30,160 nt of DNA from Candidatus Saccharimonadota bacterium (lineage in GTDB: Bacteria; Patescibacteriota; Saccharimonadia; Saccharimonadales; UBA7683), in assembly GCA_018061375.1 (NCBI GenBank), contig JAGOUG010000003.1, forward strand, positions 1 through 30,160. Reading direction: 5' to 3'. Of the stretch, positions 7,669-16,738 are shown piece by piece (position 1 is the first letter of the stretch; every line of letters begins with the position of its first letter). Below the pieces are notes generated by a model, which was not told where the DNA came from, searched no databases, and worked only from the letters and a program-made list of their open reading frames with translations. Position numbers and translations under genes: made by a program.

Positions 7669-8727
7669 CTAATTTAAAAATGGGTCGAGCGCACCGTCTA
7701 GTACTTTTGCGGCATCTTTAACCTCAAATTTTGTTTTGGTGTCTTTAACAAGCGTATATGGGTGTAATACGTAATTTCTGATTTGATTACCCCACGCTGC
7801 TTCTTGGTTTGGACCCTTAAGCTCAGAAATTTTTTCAGCGTGTTGCTCTACTTGCAGCTGAGCGAGTTTTGAACGGAGAATCTTCATGGCGGTTTCACGA
7901 TTCTGAATTTGAGATTTCTCGTTCTGAATTGAAACTACAATATTTGTGGGAATATGGGTGATACGAACAGCGCTATCGGTTGTGTTCACACTCTGACCAC
8001 CGTGGCCACTTGCCCTAAACACGTCTACCCTAATATCACCTTCTGCTATCTCTACTTCGTCAGGTTCATCTATTTGTGGCAGTACTTCTACCATTGCGAA
8101 GCTCGTTTGACGTAGATTATCAGAATTAAATGGGCTGAGCCTAACGAGCCTGTGCACACCATGTTCTGATTGTAATTTTCCGAACGCGTTAACGCCAGAT
8201 ATTGTCAGTGTTGCACTTTTTATGCCCGCTTCTTCTCCGCTCGATTCTTCAACAACTTCCGCCTTGTACCCAGACTTTTCCGCCCAACGCAGATACATCC
8301 GTTCTAGCATTGCGGTCCAGTCCATTGCGTCTACCCCGCCAGCACCGGCCTGTAAGCGAAGCACTGCATCGTGATCGTCGTACGGGCCGTTGTACTTAAG
8401 ATCTTTTTGAAGAACTTCAAACTGGGATGTAATCGATTCTAGTTGAGATGCAATCTCTGCCTGAAGAGATTCATCGCCCAGTGCAGTTAATTCTGAAAGT
8501 TCGGAGAGTTTACCACGAATCTCAACCCATGGGCCAACGGCAGACTGTAGTTTTGCTTGCTGTTTACTGAGATCCTGGGCACGTCGATTATCATCCCAAA
8601 TTTTTGGGTCCTCAAGCTGAGCCGTAAGGTCTATCAGTTTTTCTTCACGCACAGCAAAATCACCTTCATCCCAGGCTTTTATAAACTGATTCGTGACTTC
8701 AGCTAGTTGTTTACTGACTTCGTGCAT
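7669..8727 (-). CDS. prfB: Peptide chain release factor 2
   Basis: A 352-aa class I release factor. It has the SPF tripeptide in VRLSPFNSDN, which in RF2 recognises UGA, and the GGQ loop in ASGHGGQSVNTTDSAVR that triggers peptidyl-tRNA hydrolysis on the ribosome. The whole protein is in one frame: between KAWDEGDF and AVREEKLIDLT there is no internal UGA, so the autoregulatory +1 frameshift of most bacterial prfB genes is absent. An RF2 implies that UGA is used as a stop, as expected for Saccharibacteria and unlike Gracilibacteria/SR1. The gene starts 20 bp after murL and has a TATACT box 6 bases before its ATG, suggesting a leaderless internal promoter. Its 3' end is duplicated at 7326-7404. 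Confidence 0.97.
   Translation of the reverse strand: MHEVSKQLAEVTNQFIKAWDEGDFAVREEKLIDLTAQLEDPKIWDDNRRAQDLSKQQAKLQSAVGPWVEIRGKLSELSELTALGDESLQAEIASQLESITSQFEVLQKDLKYNGPYDDHDAVLRLQAGAGGVDAMDWTAMLERMYLRWAEKSGYKAEVVEESSGEEAGIKSATLTISGVNAFGKLQSEHGVHRLVRLSPFNSDNLRQTSFAMVEVLPQIDEPDEVEIAEGDIRVDVFRASGHGGQSVNTTDSAVRITHIPTNIVVSIQNEKSQIQNRETAMKILRSKLAQLQVEQHAEKISELKGPNQEAAWGNQIRNYVLHPYTLVKDTKTKFEVKDAAKVLDGALDPFLN
7700..7769. repeat. 70-bp direct repeat within the prfB 3' end (parent copy)
   Basis: Identical to 7335-7404 at an offset of 365 bp in the same orientation. It is part of the intact prfB coding sequence, so this is the parental copy and the other is the non-coding remnant. Confidence 0.9.
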
Positions 8728-8747
8728 ATCTGTAGTATATAGGAATT

Positions 8748-10016
8748 TTAGATATATGTATCAGTCCATGTCTGATATTCATAAGTGGCATTGTAGTCAA
8801 AATTTGATTCCGGGACTGTAAACGGCAGTTCATATGCAGAGTCTTTACTATGTGCGATATGGTACGCCAACCGTAACTCAGCCTCTTCTCCGATGCATTC
8901 AAATGGCTTCTCTACGCCATCAATTCCAAGCAACCCCTTAAAAGTATCCTGGAGTGTAGATTTTACCAACAGATTTTCGCCGTTAAAAACCCTCTTCAAA
9001 TCATCTGACGCAACAAACGGTGCAAACAATATAAAGCTATTGGCACACTTCGGGCAATTACCACACCAGCCCAGTGTTGAATTATCTTGCCCCTGCTTAT
9101 AGTTACCGACATTACATGAAGAGAATGAACCAGAGTACGCAGTCCAGCAATTTTTCACGAACAGTTCTGCCACCTTAAGTTCACTGTACTGTCTAAGCGG
9201 TGAACCCACCTTTACACTAGGTGAAACGTATTTTTGCACATATGTAACAAACTGCTTTTCCGATTCCCAGATTTTTGACCATTGATGCCGTACTGGCAAG
9301 TCACCAATATGAGCGTACGATTCTTCACCCTCATGCCCAATTGCTAAAAGCACTGTATCTTTACCCAGAAGCACTGCCTGTACGAGCGCAATAGCCTGAA
9401 CGATATAGGTTACCGGTACATGGCCATCAAGTGCGCCTTGGTCGCGAGCGCTCGTAAGTTTTTCTCTGTCAATACAGCGCATAGCTGTAATTAACGAACT
9501 ACCGATAGTATTAAGTACCTGCGGGTACGAATTGCCCGAACTAAGATACCAGGCATCAAATGTGGTCGGTTTTTGACCAAGTAACATTGCAAGTAACAAA
9601 GAATCTTTACCTCCACTTTGTAACACAAGTGGACTTTGGTCGGTTGCTGTGTAGTCGATAGCACGTGAATCCGTGCTGCTTGCAACAAAATGCGCAAGAT
9701 CGCTTCGTGCAATTTTATTTTCAGACGCAAATTGACTCAACCCATCTTGGTATACGCTACTAAAGAATTCAGCCTGCCATTCATCAATCTCACCTACCAG
9801 TAATTCAACTTGTTGTGTGGGGAATGTCTTGTAATATGATGTCCCGATAAGTATAAATGCTAGAAATAAAGCTTTCTCAAGCACTTCAGAATTAAATCCC
9901 TCCACCACCCGGCTAAACGTAATTGACTCCTTAAACTCAATCCCGTTATTTACGTACTCAAAATTGGCTTGTTTCAGCGCTTCATCAAATGAATAGTTCT
10001 TAAACTGGAAACTCAT
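8748..10016 (-). CDS. murL: Probable UDP-MurNAc-L-Ala-L-Glu epimerase, MurL-type
   Basis: A 422-aa protein with a PP-loop-like ATP motif LVLQSGGKDSLLLAM (SGGKDS at 134-139) and a C-terminal WCGNCPKCANSFILFAPF block (Cys318, 321, 324). From memory these fit the MurL family, an ATP-dependent enzyme that epimerises the terminal L-Glu of UDP-MurNAc-L-Ala-L-Glu to D-Glu. In Xanthomonas MurL works with a MurD variant that adds L-Glu, replacing glutamate racemase. Context supports this: its ATG overlaps the murD stop by four bases (ATGA), a sign of translational coupling and of a shared pathway. The alternative is another PP-loop amidotransferase-like enzyme. Confidence in MurL rests on motifs plus pairing, not on a search. 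Confidence 0.72.
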   Translation of the reverse strand: MSFQFKNYSFDEALKQANFEYVNNGIEFKESITFSRVVEGFNSEVLEKALFLAFILIGTSYYKTFPTQQVELLVGEIDEWQAEFFSSVYQDGLSQFASENKIARSDLAHFVASSTDSRAIDYTATDQSPLVLQSGGKDSLLLAMLLGQKPTTFDAWYLSSGNSYPQVLNTIGSSLITAMRCIDREKLTSARDQGALDGHVPVTYIVQAIALVQAVLLGKDTVLLAIGHEGEESYAHIGDLPVRHQWSKIWESEKQFVTYVQKYVSPSVKVGSPLRQYSELKVAELFVKNCWTAYSGSFSSCNVGNYKQGQDNSTLGWCGNCPKCANSFILFAPFVASDDLKRVFNGENLLVKSTLQDTFKGLLGIDGVEKPFECIGEEAELRLAYHIAHSKDSAYELPFTVPESNFDYNATYEYQTWTDTYI

Positions 10017-11302
10017 GAGAGCGCCCCAACGATCTGCTTGAACTGGTCTCCTCTATCATAAAAATTCTTAAACATATCAAAGCTAGATGTCCCAGGACTC
10101 AGTAGCACTACGTCACCCATTACTGCCTTATCTTGCGCAAGCTCAATGCTGTCTTTAAAGTTCTCCGAATCAACAACCGTGTAATGCGTAAAGTCTTTTT
10201 CAGTAAGCTGCTCAGCGAGCGTATGCCGCACCATGCCAATCAATATAACAGCCTTAATGTTCTGCGCGTGAGCAATAGCAGTAGTTAATTCATCAAAATC
10301 AATCCCTTTGTCGTAGCCTCCACAAATGAGAATCGTTGGCTGCGTGAATGATTTAATTGCTGCAATTGTTGCTCCAGCGGCAGAAGAAAAACTGTCATTA
10401 TAGAACTTCACCCCATCGACTTCCCTCACAAACTCTAGTCTATGTGGGAGTCCCTTAAATGATGAAACCGCCAGTTTGATTGCAGCTACATCCTGAGTAT
10501 ACTTCCAACTTGCAGTAATTGCCGCGCATATGTTTTCTAAATTATGAGCGCCCAATAATCCAACTTCTGAAGAGGAACAGATGGCGATACCGTCAATTTG
10601 TATCTTCCCATCTACAACATTCGCCCCTTCGTCAGACATGAACTGTCTCTTCTGAGCCGGCGACAGAGCTGCAATCTGAGCACTAAATTTATTTCTAGGG
10701 TGATACACTAGTAAGTCTTTTTCGGTTTGAAACGCTCCGATTTGTGCCTTGGCGGTAACGTAATCTTCCATATCAGCATGTACGTTTAAGTGATCGGCCT
10801 CGATCATTAACACAACAGCGGTTTCGGGTGATTTTTCTAGATCCCAAAGCTGGAAGCTCGAAAGCTCAAATACTACAATGTCATCTTTACTGATACTAGG
10901 TAAAATATTGAGTGCGGGCGTGCCTATATTACCAAGAAGGTGCACTGTTTTACCTGCAGACTTTAATATCTCTGCAATTAGACTGCAGGTTGTGCCCTTA
11001 CCCTTTGTGCCAGTCACGCCAATTATTGGCGCAGGGCACTGTGCAAAAAATTCGTTCGTAGACGACCAGATTTTACCATCAGTTGTAATGTGATTCGGGT
11101 TTAAGCCGGCTGTTCGTACGACTAAATCATACCCGTTCAGATCATTAAATACATCCGGACCAAGCTGAGTTGGTACACTGTCTGGAATAGGTCTCAACGT
11201 CTCCTGCTTCTCGTCAAAAATTGTAATATCTGCACCAAGCTTAGACCAATAGTGGTAGTTAGATTCCCCTTCTTGTCCGTACCCAGCAATTGCTACCTTC
11301 AT
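10013..11302 (-). CDS. murD: UDP-N-acetylmuramoylalanine--glutamate ligase MurD (probably MurD2-like)
   Basis: I choose the ATG at 11302 (MKVAIAGYGQEGES), preceded by GGAG in the last codons of the M16 gene, giving 429 aa; a start 27 bases further upstream is less likely. Domain 1 is a Rossmann-like UDP-binding fold, domain 2 has the ATP loop GVTGTKGKGTTCS and the central ligase motifs (VVFELSSFQLWDLE, NVHADMEDY), and domain 3 contains the HRLEFV and YNDSFSSAAGA segments of Mur ligases. It adds glutamate to UDP-MurNAc-L-Ala in the cytoplasm. The pairing with a MurL-type gene suggests that it uses L-Glu rather than D-Glu; this is inference. It forms an operon with the M16 gene (1-bp gap) and murL (4-bp overlap). 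Confidence 0.92.
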   Translation of the reverse strand: MKVAIAGYGQEGESNYHYWSKLGADITIFDEKQETLRPIPDSVPTQLGPDVFNDLNGYDLVVRTAGLNPNHITTDGKIWSSTNEFFAQCPAPIIGVTGTKGKGTTCSLIAEILKSAGKTVHLLGNIGTPALNILPSISKDDIVVFELSSFQLWDLEKSPETAVVLMIEADHLNVHADMEDYVTAKAQIGAFQTEKDLLVYHPRNKFSAQIAALSPAQKRQFMSDEGANVVDGKIQIDGIAICSSSEVGLLGAHNLENICAAITASWKYTQDVAAIKLAVSSFKGLPHRLEFVREVDGVKFYNDSFSSAAGATIAAIKSFTQPTILICGGYDKGIDFDELTTAIAHAQNIKAVILIGMVRHTLAEQLTEKDFTHYTVVDSENFKDSIELAQDKAVMGDVVLLSPGTSSFDMFKNFYDRGDQFKQIVGALS

Positions 11303-11303
11303 A

Positions 11304-12587
11304 TTAACTCCAGAGTTTTGCGAGCTCATCGTGCAGCTCGTTTACAAATTCTTGACCGCAGTTTCCCAAAATTCCGAAATCCCAGAATGCCTCTTTATGG
11401 AACTCCTGAGCAATTGAAGTGACACGTTTAGTTGTGACGCCTTTAATACGTTCCGGCACACGGTAATAATCCATAACTTCACCAGTAAGTCCGTATTCAT
11501 GACTGTAGCCATTAAGAATATTACCGACCGTTTGAGCACCCATCTGAAAACTTCCAAGAGCATAGTTTTTGGATGTTTTCAGCTGTTCTGAACTCACCTT
11601 GCCATCAAGTACGTATCGGAGGTGTTTCACAATCACTCCAATCGCCTTCTTGGCATTTTCTGGACTCACCTGAAAATCAAAGTCCCATACACTATAATCG
11701 TGCCCCCGGCTTCCGCTTGACCAAATATAGTACGCAAGTCCTTTTTCACGGATATCACCGAGTACTAATGAGTCTGTCGTGGCTGTCAAAATGTTGTTAA
11801 GTGCGTTAAGTGAATCCATCTCTGGCTCAGAAATTCTACGTGGCAGCAGTATGCTGAAACTAACATATAAAGACTCCACCGTTTTATTATCTACGTATAA
11901 AGGCTTTGTCTGTTTCACTAATTTGGTTTCAGGGAGCTCCATATGTTCACCTTCAGGTAACTCAAGATTTTTTTCAATTATTGTTGCAATCTGATCTTTG
12001 CGGCCTTTTAGATTGCCGGCAATCGAGAAACAGATGTTATTTAAGTTATGTGTCTGCTTGTAGTGTTTCCGAACATCATCAATAGCGATATCACTGAGTT
12101 TACTGAGGCGCTTCCTGTCACTGGTAACCAAAAACCCTGAGCGTTCCGAAAGCGCGATACCAAGCTGTCTAAAATAATTACTCAGATAACCCGTCAGTTC
12201 TTCCTTTACGTTACCCATTTCAGCCTCGAACTCTTCTTGCAAAAAAAGTGGCTTAGAAATTGAAAGCATCAGAAGGTTTAAAATTCTATCCCATTCAAGA
12301 TCTGCGCATTCACCGATGTACCCAACATTATAGGTATTAGTGTAGGCGTTTGTGTAGGCACCATTCTTCTTAACTTCTGCTTCAAATGTTCGTGCTTTTC
12401 GGTAGCTTTGGTTTGCGCCGCACAAAAGATGTTCCATAACATGTGGTGCTTCCCACTTACCATTCTGAGCCAAGTAGTACCCTGCTCGCACCGTAAAGTC
12501 ATAACTCATCACCTGAGCATCAGGCACATCAATGAGTAAACCACTCACTCCATTTTTTAGTTTTACTTCTTTAACAGTATGTTTCAT
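11304..12587 (-). CDS. M16 family (insulinase/pitrilysin-like) zinc peptidase
   Basis: A 427-aa protein with the inverted zinc motif HxxEH (APHVMEHLLCG; H49, E52, H53) and the third ligand in the expected place about 76 residues later (GNVKEEL, E129 or E130). A second, inactive-type half follows, as in the 45-kDa bacterial M16 proteins. No signal peptide is present, so it is probably cytoplasmic, degrading peptides or processing a precursor. It is translationally linked to murD, whose ribosome binding site lies within its last codons. Some M16 proteins process ribosomal peptides, but no precursor gene is seen here. Confidence 0.88.
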   Translation of the reverse strand: MKHTVKEVKLKNGVSGLLIDVPDAQVMSYDFTVRAGYYLAQNGKWEAPHVMEHLLCGANQSYRKARTFEAEVKKNGAYTNAYTNTYNVGYIGECADLEWDRILNLLMLSISKPLFLQEEFEAEMGNVKEELTGYLSNYFRQLGIALSERSGFLVTSDRKRLSKLSDIAIDDVRKHYKQTHNLNNICFSIAGNLKGRKDQIATIIEKNLELPEGEHMELPETKLVKQTKPLYVDNKTVESLYVSFSILLPRRISEPEMDSLNALNNILTATTDSLVLGDIREKGLAYYIWSSGSRGHDYSVWDFDFQVSPENAKKAIGVIVKHLRYVLDGKVSSEQLKTSKNYALGSFQMGAQTVGNILNGYSHEYGLTGEVMDYYRVPERIKGVTTKRVTSIAQEFHKEAFWDFGILGNCGQEFVNELHDELAKLWS

Positions 12588-12620
12588 TCACCCAAGTATA
12601 GAGGTTTTAAAGATCAGTTT

Positions 12621-13271
12621 CTAGGATGAAATTAACAACCCTACCATGGCGAAGTGCAGCTCTTGCTGCCAGAGTGAATCATCCAGCGGGTCATGTGTAA
12701 ATTCTCTCTGTGGTACAAGCAGTTTCGGAAGGGTCGATTTTTTTGTACTCTCCCAGTTATAGCTTTTGTCTGACTGTATAAGTGGTAAGCTCATCGCCAG
12801 ACTTTTTAGACAGTACCCCGCTATTCCGAAGGGACTTTCAATTTCAGCACCCGCCATCTCATAATCAACCCAGCCGAAGTCAAAGCCGACGTTGAATGCT
12901 GTTAAGATCGATGTTTTATAACCCCTCTCTGCCACGACCCAATCATTCAACTCGTGCATAACCTGGCTAATCGGCACACCTTCTTCAAGAAGTCTGTCAT
13001 GTTCGAAGCCATGTGAATCATTAAAGGCTCGCATGTCTGGATCAAACTCTGCGTGTGCAGGCTTAATCTCTCTCCTAAAAGTTTCCCCATCAGGCGTGAC
13101 CGCTCCGATTGCAGTCATAGATCCATATCCGGGCTTCCCGTCTGCCTCTACATCAAGATCAATAAACATTGTCTCCGAGGCCAGAACAATAGTCCTACCT
13201 ATTTCGACTAACACGTCATGCCGATGTTTTAATGTGTCCTCTTGCGCTTGTTTCGGCTCTCCTCTGTGCAT
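12621..13271 (-). CDS. DEDDh-type 3'-5' exonuclease-like protein
   Basis: A 216-aa protein with motifs of the RNase H-fold DEDD exonucleases in order: MFIDLDVEADG (ExoI, Asp-x-Glu as DVE), LTAFNVGFDFGWVDYE (ExoII, with Asp after the N-x-x-x-F pattern) and HDPLDDSLWQ (ExoIII, His and Asp five residues apart, the DEDDh type). Such enzymes trim 3' ends of RNA or DNA with two metal ions. The shape, with a GYGSMTAIGAV strand after ExoI, recalls small actinobacterial/phage exoribonucleases of the Rv2179c type; I cannot confirm the subfamily. The start at 13271 has an AGGGGTAG ribosome binding site; M36 would be an alternative start. The gene lies between the Nudix and M16 genes on the same strand. 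Confidence 0.7.
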   Translation of the reverse strand: MHRGEPKQAQEDTLKHRHDVLVEIGRTIVLASETMFIDLDVEADGKPGYGSMTAIGAVTPDGETFRREIKPAHAEFDPDMRAFNDSHGFEHDRLLEEGVPISQVMHELNDWVVAERGYKTSILTAFNVGFDFGWVDYEMAGAEIESPFGIAGYCLKSLAMSLPLIQSDKSYNWESTKKSTLPKLLVPQREFTHDPLDDSLWQQELHFAMVGLLISS

Positions 13272-13351
13272 ATCTACCCCTATTTAGTTGTAGTTACAGC
13301 ATAAGGAATATACTTGCATAAAGCAGTAAAACATTATTTACCTATTATTAT

Positions 13352-14065
13352 CTATTGCAGAATAAATAGTTCGTTTGGTTGAAGGCCGTTTTTCAGCCGT
13401 GTGAATAACTCAGGTATGAAGTGGGAGTTTGATAGCCGATTGTCTGAATTTGCTAGTTCTGACTGTTTGAACCATTCTAGCTCATACTGGGGGTCATCCG
13501 AAGCTGGTACACCGTCAAACTGGACCTGATAAATATACGCAATTGAGTGGTATGCCCCTTCGGTTTGACTCGTCTGAATTGTCTCGGCAATCGTTAAAAA
13601 CTTTAGCTGAGATTCTTCAGTTGTCTCTATGAAACTACTGAGTTGAGTACGTGCATTTTCATCTGCACTCATGCCGTATTTATATAAACCACCCGGTAAC
13701 ATGTATTCGTTGAGTAGTTTGCCCATAGATCCGGTCCGTTTTGAAAGCAATACCTCGTCGTTATCATTTGTGATAATAAATTGCACAACCAGTCGTGGCG
13801 AAACTTGTGGCTGCAAATTTTTAAATCCAATGAAGTTGATCCATGATGCGCCTTTGGCCGTTAACTCAAACCCGGTGCCTTCGTTCTTTGCAATTAGACC
13901 TCGGTTTAGCAGTTTGTTGGCATGGTACATGAACAAACTATTTTCAATTCCTGCGTCTTTTAGATCTGTAAATCGGACCGGTGAGTCTGAGCCAGCAAGT
14001 TTTGCAAGAATATCAATCTGAATATAATGATCTGTCAGATTCTTCAGTGTCTGATCAGAACTCAT
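13352..14065 (-). CDS. Winged-helix plus Nudix-fold protein with degenerate Nudix box
   Basis: A 237-aa protein. Residues about 10-80 form a winged-helix domain of ArsR/MarR style (IDILAKLAGSDSPVRFTDLK, then MYHANKLLNRGLIAKNEGTG). Residues about 90-225 form a Nudix fold (VVQFIITNDNDEVLLSKRTG, then EYMLPGGLYKYGMSADENA). The Nudix box GX5EX7REUXEEXGU is badly degenerate: after LPGGLY no REUXEE can be found, so hydrolysis is doubtful. Wing-plus-Nudix proteins such as NrtR use the Nudix domain as a ligand sensor for transcription control; here the order is reversed (wHTH first), and regulation by a nucleotide ligand is only a hypothesis. It starts 5 bp after the secA stop, so it is co-transcribed with secA. 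Confidence 0.75.
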   Translation of the reverse strand: MSSDQTLKNLTDHYIQIDILAKLAGSDSPVRFTDLKDAGIENSLFMYHANKLLNRGLIAKNEGTGFELTAKGASWINFIGFKNLQPQVSPRLVVQFIITNDNDEVLLSKRTGSMGKLLNEYMLPGGLYKYGMSADENARTQLSSFIETTEESQLKFLTIAETIQTSQTEGAYHSIAYIYQVQFDGVPASDDPQYELEWFKQSELANSDNRLSNSHFIPELFTRLKNGLQPNELFILQ

Positions 14066-14070
14066 GCTAA

Positions 14071-16674
14071 TTAACGTTTCTTTCGGTTCTGGCGTTGTTT
14101 CTTGCGAGCTTGTTTAATGGTCGTCTTCTTTTTAGTGTTTGGGATGCTTACGCGCTTAACAACCGTGCCCTCAAAGTCTTCGGCACTAGTAGCAACACCA
14201 GTTGTAATTTGGTTTGCATTATCTGTTGAGCCACGTGCTGCTTTCGTAAGTTCAGTTTCAATCGCCTGCGTAACCTGGTGTGGCTGTAGGTGATTCAGAC
14301 CACGCACAACCTCATTCCTGAGTGTTGCCTGCATAGTCTCGAATAAGCCCTGGCCTTCACGGCGGTATTCTACCAGTGGATCTTTTTGGCCAATAGAGCG
14401 CCAACCAATACCGTTTCTGAGGTGGTCCATATTCTCTAGGTGCTGCATCCAAAGTTGATCAAGTACCTGCATAACGGCCTCGCGTTCAATCTGGCGCATG
14501 ATATCTTTACCAAGTACGGTTTCTCTGTCTACATACAGCTCATAGGCATGCTCCTCAAACTTCTTGAATCGTTCTTTCGAATCTTTTGCATTATCAGTAC
14601 TTTTTAGGTCTTTCAGCTGCTTTTCACTAAATGGAAATACCGTTTCGAGCTCGCGATAAAACTCTTTTTTATCCAGCGGCGTAACGGCCGCCCAGCTCTG
14701 AGCCTCTTTTTCAACCATCTCTTTAATTTGCTTGCTGATGTCTTCTGCCATGAGCGCGCGGCGACGAATAGTATAGACAGCTTTACGGTGGCGGTTCATA
14801 ACATCGTCGTACTGTACAACATTCTTACGGGTATCGTAGTTATAGCCTTCTACCTTCTTCTGAGCGTTCTCTAAAGTTTTACTCACAGATCGGTTTTCAA
14901 TCGCCTGATCTTCAGCAACACCAAGACGATCCATAAGTGAGGCGATTCTATCACCACCAAATATACGCATGAGGTCATCTTCGCAGCTCACGTAGAACTG
15001 TGTCATACCAGGATCACCCTGACGACCACATCGTCCACGAAGCTGGTTATCTATTCGTCGAGATTCATGCCGTTCCGAACCAAGTACAACCAAGCCACCG
15101 AGTTCTTTCACCCCTTCGCCAAGTACAATATCAGTACCACGGCCGGCAATGTTAGTTGCCAGCGTCACAGCACCCTTTTGGCCAGCTTTCGCTACAATCG
15201 CAGCTTCACCTTCGTTATTTTTAGCGTTGAGTACCTGATGAGGAATCTTCGCCTCAGTCAGTAAGGCAGAAAGTCGTTCGTTATTTTCAATCGAAACTGT
15301 ACCAATCAGTACGGGCTGACCTTTTTTATGCAGTGTCTTCACCTCTGCAATCAAAGCCTTGAACTTACCAACTTCAGTTTTGTAAATTCGGTCAGTACGA
15401 TCTTCGCGAGCAATTTTTTTGTTCGATGGAATCTCTATAACGTCGATACCATAAATCTGGTTGAATTCTTCTGCTTCAGTTGAAGCCGTACCGGTCATAC
15501 CAGAGAGTTTATCGTACAGACGGAAGTAATTTTGGAACGAAACTGTCGCAAGTGTCATACTCTCTTCTTGCACATCAACACCCTCTTTAGCCTCAATCGC
15601 CTGGTGAAGCCCCTCGTTGTAGCGACGTCCATGCATTAAACGGCCGGTGAATTCATCAACAATAATAATTTCACCATCGTTAGAAATTACATATTCCTTA
15701 TCTCGGTGGAATAGCGTTTGTGCTTTGAGTGCCTGGTCCATGTGGTAAATAAGTCGTATATGTTCAGAATCATACAAATTATCTACCTTTAGTAGCTTCT
15801 GAATTTTTTCAACACCTACATCATTAAGAGCTACGCTTCGACGTTTTTCATCGAGTTCATAGTCTTCTGGCGTAAGTTTTTTTGCAATATCAGCAAACAT
15901 TGAATAGCCGGCACCGCTTTCGCTTGAAGGTGCAGAAATAATAAGTGGCGTACGAGCCTCGTCAATTAAAATTGAATCTACCTCATCAACAATTGCAAAA
16001 TTAAGATCGCGCTGACGCAGGTTCTCAACCGTATTCACCATGTTATCGCGCAGATAATCAAAACCGAACTCGTTGTTTGTACCATAAGTAATATCTGCTG
16101 CGTAGGCTTCCTTGCGAGTACACGGCTTTAAATGCTTTAAACGCTTGTCGGTATGATCTGGGTTTACATACTCACTATCATAAATAAACGAACGTTCGGC
16201 AATAATAACTCCAGTAGTCATACCCAGCGCATCATACAGGTCAGCCATCCAGCCAGCATCACGCTGGGCAAGGTAATCGTTTACCGTAACAACGTGCACA
16301 CCCTTACCAGAGAGTGCATTCAGATACACCGGAAGTGTTGCAACAAGTGTTTTACCTTCACCCGTCTTCATCTCTGCAACGTTACCTTCGTGCAGTGCCA
16401 TACCACCAATCAGCTGTACGTCGAAGTGACGCATACCAAGCACGCGCTTAGACGTCTCACGCGCCACTGCGAAGGCATGGGGCATAATCTCGTCCAGCGT
16501 CTTCTTGTTGGCTAGCTGTTTTTTAAATTCTACAGCCTGCTTCTTTAGCGCTGGCAGACTCATCTTTTCATAGACAGTCTCGAGTTCGTTAATTGTAATG
16601 ACCTGCTTCTTCAGCCGTTTTACCGTCTTAGCCTGTGGGTCACCAAAAATTTTTGTCAGCACTTTATTCTTCAT
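14071..16674 (-). CDS. secA: Preprotein translocase ATPase SecA
   Basis: An 867-aa SecA with the DEAD motor (Walker A MKTGEGKTLVATL, DEVDSILIDEARTPLIIS), preprotein cross-linking domain, second motor domain (GRGTDIVLGEGV, LRGRCGRQGDPG), helical wing and scaffold domains (WMQHLENMDHLRNGIGWRSIGQKDPLVEY). It drives export through SecYEG. The C-terminal tail is short and very basic (KKKTTIKQARKKQRQNRKKR) and lacks the CxCxSGxxxxxC zinc motif used for SecB and lipid contact, consistent with a bacterium without SecB. It follows the ribozyme island, from which an inverted repeat and its own promoter separate it, and is followed by the wHTH-Nudix gene. Confidence 0.98.
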   Translation of the reverse strand: MKNKVLTKIFGDPQAKTVKRLKKQVITINELETVYEKMSLPALKKQAVEFKKQLANKKTLDEIMPHAFAVARETSKRVLGMRHFDVQLIGGMALHEGNVAEMKTGEGKTLVATLPVYLNALSGKGVHVVTVNDYLAQRDAGWMADLYDALGMTTGVIIAERSFIYDSEYVNPDHTDKRLKHLKPCTRKEAYAADITYGTNNEFGFDYLRDNMVNTVENLRQRDLNFAIVDEVDSILIDEARTPLIISAPSSESGAGYSMFADIAKKLTPEDYELDEKRRSVALNDVGVEKIQKLLKVDNLYDSEHIRLIYHMDQALKAQTLFHRDKEYVISNDGEIIIVDEFTGRLMHGRRYNEGLHQAIEAKEGVDVQEESMTLATVSFQNYFRLYDKLSGMTGTASTEAEEFNQIYGIDVIEIPSNKKIAREDRTDRIYKTEVGKFKALIAEVKTLHKKGQPVLIGTVSIENNERLSALLTEAKIPHQVLNAKNNEGEAAIVAKAGQKGAVTLATNIAGRGTDIVLGEGVKELGGLVVLGSERHESRRIDNQLRGRCGRQGDPGMTQFYVSCEDDLMRIFGGDRIASLMDRLGVAEDQAIENRSVSKTLENAQKKVEGYNYDTRKNVVQYDDVMNRHRKAVYTIRRRALMAEDISKQIKEMVEKEAQSWAAVTPLDKKEFYRELETVFPFSEKQLKDLKSTDNAKDSKERFKKFEEHAYELYVDRETVLGKDIMRQIEREAVMQVLDQLWMQHLENMDHLRNGIGWRSIGQKDPLVEYRREGQGLFETMQATLRNEVVRGLNHLQPHQVTQAIETELTKAARGSTDNANQITTGVATSAEDFEGTVVKRVSIPNTKKKTTIKQARKKQRQNRKKR

Positions 16675-16705
16675 CTAAAAAACATCCCTCTCTTACAAAA
16701 TCAGA

Positions 16706-16738
16706 AATACCTCCCCAGTATACCTGAAGGGAGGTATT
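16706..16738 (-). terminator. 10-bp inverted repeat between island and secA, enclosing the secA -10 box
   Basis: AATACCTCCC (16706-16715) and GGGAGGTATT (16729-16738) form a perfect 10-bp stem with a 13-base loop. On the minus strand it is followed by a moderately U-rich stretch, so it may stop transcription coming from the island. The predicted secA promoter (TCGAAA at 16740-16745, 17 bases, TATACT at 16717-16722) has its -10 inside the loop, so the repeat could instead be an operator. Terminator and operator readings are both possible. Confidence 0.5.
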
